Shown in pieces: positions 56,864-61,327 of a stretch of 61,327 nt of DNA. Source of the DNA: DATBSK01 sp964501785 (lineage in GTDB: Bacteria > Actinomycetota > Acidimicrobiia > IMCC26256 > PALSA-555); NCBI GenBank assembly GCA_964501785.1, contig CAZCUD010000020.1, positions 1 to 61,327 on the forward strand, read 5' to 3'. The translations under genes and the position numbers were made by a program. The notes under the pieces are model-generated. The model made no database searches. It saw nothing but the letters and a program-made list of their open reading frames with translations, and was not told the origin of the DNA. Every line of letters starts with the position of its first letter. Position 1 is the first letter of the stretch.

Positions 56864-57808
56864 ATGAAGCAGATCGTCGCCATCATCCTCGTCGTCGCGC
56901 TCGTTGTCGCGTCGGTCGCCGGCGTCGTCGCGCTCGTGGCGACCGACGCTCCGTCCGCGGCCACGATCGGCGACACGAAGATCTCGCGCACCGACCTGGA
57001 GGACGAGCTGCGCGCGCTCGCGGAGAACGAGACGCTCCGCACCGCGATCGAGAGCGCAGGCGCGCCGGCCCTCTCGAGCCACGACGGATCGGTCACGGCC
57101 GACATCGGTGCCGGCTGGCTCGCGCTCGTGGTGAGCCAGGAGATCGCTCGGCGCGAGGTCGAGGATCGCGGGCTCGACGAGACCGCGGCCGATCGCCGCC
57201 GGGGGCGAAGCCTCGCCGCCGAGTCGGTGGGCGGCGCGAACGTCTTCCGCGACCTCCCCGACTGGTTCCAGCAGCGCCTGGTCGACCGCTGGACCGCGGT
57301 GGTGGTGCTCGAGCGCGACCTGACCGACGATCCCACGCCGGCGCTCGAGGCCGCGCTCGCCGAGCAGTGCCCTTCGGGCCGGTACGTGTCCCACATCCTC
57401 GTCGAGAGCGACGCCGATGCGGCCGAGGTGCAGGCGGCGCTGGCCGCGGGCGAGGACTTCGCCGACGTCGCCGAACGCCGGTCGTTCGACCAGGGCTCGG
57501 CCGCGCAGGGCGGGGCGCTCGGTTGCCTCGACGGCCAGGACTTCGTCGAGCCCTTCGCGACGGTGGCCGCCGAGCAGCCGATCGGCGAGGTGTCCGAGCC
57601 GTTCACCACCGAGTTCGGCACCCATCTGGTGCTCGTCAGCGACCAACCGCCGACCGCCGACGTCGAGCGCGTCGCGCTCGAGCTCGTGCTCGGTCGGGCC
57701 CGGGGCGAGTCGGTCGACGTGAACGAGCGCTTCGGCATCTGGGACGCGCCCAACGGGCAGGTCCTCCCGCCGGCCATCCGCGGGCAAGCGGCTGCCGCGA
57801 ACGGCTGA
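56864..57808 (+). CDS. Membrane-anchored parvulin-type peptidyl-prolyl isomerase (SurA/PrsA-like)
   Basis: 314 residues. An N-terminal signal anchor (about 4-26, IVAIILVVALVVASVAGVVA) without a lipobox Cys is followed by a SurA_N-like helical segment (TIGDTKISRTDLEDEL). A parvulin domain (about 165-260) has YVSHILVESDADAAEV, DFADVAERRSFDQGSA, GALGCLDGQDFVEPF and FTTEFGTHLVLV. It probably folds exported proteins outside the membrane. It starts 40 bases after mfd and ends one base before mazG. Confidence 0.85.
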   Translation: MKQIVAIILVVALVVASVAGVVALVATDAPSAATIGDTKISRTDLEDELRALAENETLRTAIESAGAPALSSHDGSVTADIGAGWLALVVSQEIARREVEDRGLDETAADRRRGRSLAAESVGGANVFRDLPDWFQQRLVDRWTAVVVLERDLTDDPTPALEAALAEQCPSGRYVSHILVESDADAAEVQAALAAGEDFADVAERRSFDQGSAAQGGALGCLDGQDFVEPFATVAAEQPIGEVSEPFTTEFGTHLVLVSDQPPTADVERVALELVLGRARGESVDVNERFGIWDAPNGQVLPPAIRGQAAAANG

Positions 57809-57809
57809 C

Positions 57810-59306
57810 ATGCCGGCTTCGCCGGGACGCGTCGTCGTCGTGGGCCTCGGTCCGGGTGACGGCTCCCTCGTGCTCCCCGCGGCGCGCGCCGCGCTCGTCG
57901 GCAGCGAGGTGCGCTTCACCCGCACGGCACGCCATCCCGCGATCGACGACCTCGCCGGCGACGGAGTCGCGCTCGAGTCGTTCGACCCGCTCTACGACGC
58001 CGCTCACGACCTCGACGACTGCTACCGGGCCATCGTCGCCGCACTCGTCGCCGCGGCGGCCGAGCACGAGCGGGTCGCCTACGCGGTGCCCGGCAACCCC
58101 GCGGTGGCGGAGCGCACCGTCGAGCTGCTCCGCGACGCGGCTGCGCGCGGGGAGATCGTGCTCGACGTCGTCCCCGGCCTGTCGTTCGCCGACCTCGCGT
58201 GGGCGCGCCTCGGCATCGATCCCATGGCGACCGGTGCCCGGCTCGTCGATGCCCGGACGCTCGACCGCGCACGGCTCGACCCTTCGTCCCCGGTGCTCGT
58301 CGCGCAGTGCGACACGTCGCTCGTGCTGTCCGACGTGAAGCTCGCGCTCCTCGAGGTGCTCCCTCCCGAAGCGCCGATCACCGTGCTCCAGCGTCTCGGC
58401 TTGCACGACGAGAGCGTCGTCGAGGTCGCGCTCGCCGACCTCGACCGCGTCGTCACGCCCGACCACCTGACCGCGCTTGCGGTGCCGGCTTCGGAGGCGA
58501 ACGCCACGCACGAGCTCGCCCGGCTGCTCGCGCTCGCCGAGCGACTGCGTGGGCCCGGCGGCTGCCCGTGGGACGCGGAGCAGACGCATCACTCCTTGAC
58601 GCGCTACCTGCTCGAGGAGAGCTACGAGGTGGTCGAAGCGGTGGAGGGGCTCCCGGCACGCGCTCCGGAGGACGTCGCGGCCGACGACCCGGCCTACGTA
58701 GCGCTCGTCGACGAGCTCGGCGACCTGCTGTACCAGGTGATCTTCCACGCCGTGCTCGCCGAGGAGGCGGGTGCGTTCGACATGGCCGACGTCGCGCGCG
58801 GGATCCACGACAAGCTGGTGCGCCGCCATCCCCACGTGTTCGGCGAGCCGGGCGACGCGATGTCCGATGCCGACTCGTCGGACGCGGTGATGGCCAACTG
58901 GGAGCAGATCAAGAAGGACGAGAAGGGCACGGAGTCGATCGTCGCGAGCATCACGCCCGGTCTGCCTTCGCTGCTCTACGCGCACAAGCTGTACCGCAAG
59001 GCGGCTTCGGTCGGGCTCGACCCGGGGGACGTGGACGAGTCGTTGCGACGGATCGACGGCGCGGTCAGCGCCCTGCGGACCGGGGCCGACGACGGCTCGG
59101 AGGCGGTGCTCGGCGAGCTGCTCAGCGCCGCCGTGGCCCTCGCCCGGGCGCTCGGCCTCGACACCGAGTCGGCGCTGCGGGGGTGGGCGGCCCGGTTCCG
59201 CGACCGGTTCGAGGCGATGGAGGTGCTGGCCCGCGACCGGGGGCTCGACCTGCACCGCCTGGACCACGAGGCCGTCGGGGCGCTCTGGCTCGAAGCCGGC
59301 GGCTGA
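57810..59306 (+). CDS. mazG: Tetrapyrrole-methylase/MazG fusion (YabN-like nucleotide pyrophosphohydrolase)
   Basis: 498 residues. The N-terminal domain (about 1-215) has the SAM-methylase fold (VVVVGLGPGDGSLVLPAARA, AYAVPGNPAVAERTV, VVPGLSFADLAWARLG). The C-terminal MazG domain (about 240-480) has GGCPWDAEQTHHSL, the Mg-binding YLLEESYEVVEAVE and VDELGDLLYQVIFHA, and a second MazG unit around MANWEQIKKDEKG. MazG hydrolyses NTPs to NMPs and guards against damaged nucleotides. The fusion is like Bacillus YabN; whether the methylase half is active is unknown. It lies one base after the parvulin stop. Confidence 0.9.
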   Translation: MPASPGRVVVVGLGPGDGSLVLPAARAALVGSEVRFTRTARHPAIDDLAGDGVALESFDPLYDAAHDLDDCYRAIVAALVAAAAEHERVAYAVPGNPAVAERTVELLRDAAARGEIVLDVVPGLSFADLAWARLGIDPMATGARLVDARTLDRARLDPSSPVLVAQCDTSLVLSDVKLALLEVLPPEAPITVLQRLGLHDESVVEVALADLDRVVTPDHLTALAVPASEANATHELARLLALAERLRGPGGCPWDAEQTHHSLTRYLLEESYEVVEAVEGLPARAPEDVAADDPAYVALVDELGDLLYQVIFHAVLAEEAGAFDMADVARGIHDKLVRRHPHVFGEPGDAMSDADSSDAVMANWEQIKKDEKGTESIVASITPGLPSLLYAHKLYRKAASVGLDPGDVDESLRRIDGAVSALRTGADDGSEAVLGELLSAAVALARALGLDTESALRGWAARFRDRFEAMEVLARDRGLDLHRLDHEAVGALWLEAGG

Positions 59307-59326
59307 GCGGCGCGAGACTGCACGGC

Positions 59327-59608
59327 GTGAGCGAGCCCCGCCGGCGCTCTGCCCGGTTCGTGCTGATCGTCGTGGCGCTGATGGCGCTGCCGCTCTTGCT
59401 CGCGGTCACGATCGGTCTCGTGCGCGGTCCCGACGAGCGGCCCGCCGAGCAGGCGACGGCGTCCGAGGACGCCTCCATCAACCTCTCCTCCGCGATCACC
59501 TTCGGCATCACCGGAGTCGCGGTGGCGGGCTGCGTGGCCGCGCCCTTCGTCGTGCGCGCGGTCCGCAACCGTCGCGCCGAGCCGACGCCCGTTCGCACCA
59601 CCCGCTGA
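59327..59608 (+). CDS. Small two-helix membrane protein
   Basis: About 93 residues from GTG 59327. Hydrophobic segments are near 10-32 (FVLIVVALMALPLLLAVTIG) and 52-77 (AITFGITGVAVAGCVAAPFV), with an acidic loop between and a basic tail. It belongs to no family I recognise. It follows mazG by 20 bases. Its stop lies in a perfect palindrome shared with the P450 stop. Confidence 0.65.
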   Translation: MSEPRRRSARFVLIVVALMALPLLLAVTIGLVRGPDERPAEQATASEDASINLSSAITFGITGVAVAGCVAAPFVVRAVRNRRAEPTPVRTTR

Positions 59609-59622
59609 CGCGGGCGTCAGCG
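59603..59622. terminator. Bidirectional hairpin containing both convergent stop codons
   Basis: A perfect palindrome CGCTGACGCGGGCGTCAGCG with nine-base arms and a two-base centre. The TGA of the small membrane protein (59606-59608) and the TGA of the P450 on the minus strand (59617-59619) lie in opposite arms, so the two gene ends are mirror images. Confidence 0.75.
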
Positions 59623-60852
59623 CAGGCTGACGGGCAGCGCGTCGAGGCCGCGCAGCACCAGGCGCCCGTTCCAGGCCGGCGCGTCGGTCGCGAGCGCGAG
59701 CTCCGGGAACCGTGCCACGAGCGACCCGACCGCGATCCGCGCTTCCGCGCGGGCGAGCACGGCGCCGAGGCAGTGGTGGATGCCGCCGCCGAACGAGATG
59801 TGGTGCGGCGCGTCGCGGCGAGTGATGTCGAGCTCGTCGGCGTCGGGGCCGAAGTGCTCCGGATCGTGGTTGGCCGCGCCCAGCATCGTGAAGATGAACG
59901 AGCCGGCCTCGATCACCTGCCCGTCGATCTCGAGCGGCGCCAGCGCGATGCGCCGGGTGAACTGCACGGGCGAGTCGTAGCGGAGGAGCTCCTCGATCGC
60001 GTTGCCGATCAGGTCGGGCCGGGCGCGCAGCAGCGCGAGCTGGTCGGGGTTGCGCAGGAGCGCCAAGGTGCCGTTGCCGATGAGGTTGACCGTCGTCTCG
60101 TGACCGGCGAGGAAGAGCAGGATGACCTGGTCGCGCAGCTCGTCGGCGTCGAGGCGATCACCCGCTTCCTCGGCGGCGATCATCGCCGACAGGAGGTCGT
60201 CGGCCGGCTCTCGTCGCTTCCACTCGATCGCCGCGTCGACGTGGGCGACCATGTGATCGGACGCGGCCATCATCCCGGGGAGCTCCTCGGGTGACGTCAG
60301 CGGCTCGAGCGACTTCACCAGCGTGTGCGACCACTCGCGCAGCTGGAGGCTGTCGGCCTCGGGCATGCCGAGCATCTCCGAGATCACCGCGAACGGAAGC
60401 GGGAACGCCAGGTCGGCGATGACGTCCATCTCGCCGCGATCGGCTGCCTCGTCGAGCATCCCGTCGACCAGATGCTGCGCGTGCGGGAGCAGTGCTTCGA
60501 TCCGGCGGGGTGTGAACGCCTTGCTCACCAGCCGGCGGATGCGCGTGTGGTCGGGTGGATCGATGTTGAGGATGGCGCGGGTGCCGCGGTTGCGCCGCTC
60601 GACGCCGGCCGACGCGAACAGCTCGTCGCGCCCGTTGTAGGCGCTGTGCTGCTCGTCGACCGACAGGCTCGGGTCGCGCAGGAGCCGGGAGCAGTCGTCG
60701 TAGCGGGTCAGAGTCCACGGCCCGAGCGGGCTCTGGTGGACCGGGCGGCGCTCCCGGAGGCGGCGGTACTGGTCGTAGGGGCGGTCGAAGAAGCCGGGCT
60801 CGTAGGGGTTGAGGAAGAGCTCCTCGTCGGCGCCCTGCTCGGCCGTGGTCAC
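59617..60852 (-). CDS. Cytochrome P450
   Basis: A 411-residue soluble bacterial P450. Visible elements are the oxygen-activating I-helix LFLAGHETTVNLIGNGTLAL, the ExxR helix in NAIEELLRYDSPVQFTRR, the haem loop ISFGGGIHHCLGAVLARAEA with Cys near residue 361, and an N-terminal YDQYRRLRERRPVHQSPLGP. It needs a ferredoxin and reductase not present here. The substrate is unknown. A TATCCT -10 element ends six bases before the GTG start. It is divergent from eno. Confidence 0.93.
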   Translation of the reverse strand: MTTAEQGADEELFLNPYEPGFFDRPYDQYRRLRERRPVHQSPLGPWTLTRYDDCSRLLRDPSLSVDEQHSAYNGRDELFASAGVERRNRGTRAILNIDPPDHTRIRRLVSKAFTPRRIEALLPHAQHLVDGMLDEAADRGEMDVIADLAFPLPFAVISEMLGMPEADSLQLREWSHTLVKSLEPLTSPEELPGMMAASDHMVAHVDAAIEWKRREPADDLLSAMIAAEEAGDRLDADELRDQVILLFLAGHETTVNLIGNGTLALLRNPDQLALLRARPDLIGNAIEELLRYDSPVQFTRRIALAPLEIDGQVIEAGSFIFTMLGAANHDPEHFGPDADELDITRRDAPHHISFGGGIHHCLGAVLARAEARIAVGSLVARFPELALATDAPAWNGRLVLRGLDALPVSLR

Positions 60853-60858
60853 CGGGCC

Positions 60859-60864
60859 AGGATA
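60859..60864 (-). promoter_or_regulatory. Leaderless -10 element (TATCCT) of the P450 gene
   Basis: On the minus strand TATCCT, six bases (GGCCCG), then GTG 60852. Confidence 0.55.
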
Positions 60865-61007
60865 CGGGCGGACGGCCCGGAAGGGGTCCCTCCCGATCAG
60901 GGGCTCCGGGCACTAGTGTCGTTGTCCCGTTTCGTCACTCTGGCCACACTGGCAACATCACCGTTCGAACGGCGGCCCGACGGGCCGGCCGAGAGCCTGG
61001 AGCATCC

Positions 61008-61327
61008 GTGAGCGCCATCGCCGAGATCCTCGCCCGGGAGATCCTCGACTCCCGCGGCAACCCGACCGTCGAGGTCGAGGTCGCCCTGCTGTCGGGCGCG
61101 TCCGGGCGAGCCGCGGTGCCGAGCGGGGCGAGCACCGGCGCGCACGAGGCGGTGGAGCTGCGGGACGGCGACGACCGCTACGGCGGCAAGGGCGTGCGCG
61201 CGGCGGTCGAGCACGTCAACACCGAGATCGCCGAGGTCGTCCTCGGGCTGGAGGCAGAAGACCAGCGCATGCTCGACGACGCGCTCTGCACGCTCGACGG
61301 CACGCCCAACAAGGGCCGCCTCGGCGC
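61008..61327 (+). CDS. eno: Enolase, N-terminal part (runs off the window)
   Basis: The first 106 codons of enolase, the glycolytic 2-phosphoglycerate dehydratase. The N-terminus IAEILAREILDSRGNPTVEV is diagnostic, followed by AAVPSGASTGAHEAVELRDG and DRYGGKGVRAAVEHVN. GTG start, with a GAGAGCCTGGAG purine-rich stretch upstream. The 155-base region between eno and the divergent P450 holds the P450 -10 element and a possible eno promoter around TTGTCC at 60919 (weak). Confidence 0.95.
   Translation, partial: MSAIAEILAREILDSRGNPTVEVEVALLSGASGRAAVPSGASTGAHEAVELRDGDDRYGGKGVRAAVEHVNTEIAEVVLGLEAEDQRMLDDALCTLDGTPNKGRLG

Noticed and set aside
1..61327. A biosynthetic gene cluster, prophage, integrative element or insertion sequence
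   Set aside because: No core biosynthetic enzyme, integrase, transposase, phage structural gene or attachment duplication was seen; P450, MFS and acyltransferases are scattered among housekeeping genes.

Overview
This is a very GC-rich stretch of chromosome from an actinobacterium, most likely of the class Acidimicrobiia (Ilumatobacter/Iamia-like). The evidence is a mycothiol-dependent formaldehyde dehydrogenase, an F420-type luciferase-family oxidoreductase, the two tiny actinobacterial ribosomal proteins bS22 and bL37, and the actinobacterial gene order metG-tatD-rpf-rsmA-ispE. About 60 genes are packed with no gap over 300 bases. No insertion sequence, prophage, CRISPR array or rRNA was seen; there is one tRNA (Gln, anticodon TTG).

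Bases 1-30,300 are an accessory/metabolic half, mostly on the minus strand. In order it holds a nitroreductase, a secreted SGNH hydrolase, a VOC protein, a translationally coupled pair of amidohydrolase-fold proteins, a class III aminotransferase and a PuuB-like amine oxidase. These are followed by a tandem universal stress protein, the formaldehyde pair mscR plus an MBL hydrolase, an aldo/keto reductase, and a MarR-MFS operon with a clear operator. Next come a PIG-L deacetylase, a His-rich membrane protein, an LLM oxidoreductase, a membrane acyltransferase-SGNH protein, serC, an MsrPQ-like redox pair, a wax-ester synthase homologue, an MBOAT/SGNH O-acetylation pair, a SIMPL protein, a thioesterase, and an Rrf2-epimerase-membrane protein operon.

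Bases 30,300-34,600 encode exported proteins: two subtilisin-like lipoproteins and a glycine-rich secreted protein. Its paralogue lies at 51,959-53,146.

Bases 35,100-61,327 are a plus-strand housekeeping half: a YchF-like protein that has lost its P-loop lysine, a DUF192 protein, rsmI, metG, tatD, an RpfB-like lytic protein, rsmA, ispE, bS22 (minus), tRNA-Gln, glmU, prs, an FtsX-like permease, rplY, pth, a HemL-like aminotransferase, mfd, a parvulin-type foldase, a methylase-MazG fusion, a P450 (minus) and the start of eno.

Two global patterns stand out. First, many genes have a TANNNT -10 element ending 6-8 bases before the start codon, so leaderless transcription looks common; two genes with this arrangement have ATC where the start codon should be. 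Second, at least four unrelated families of long palindromic repeats sit at gene 3' ends like dispersed, U-tract-free terminators.
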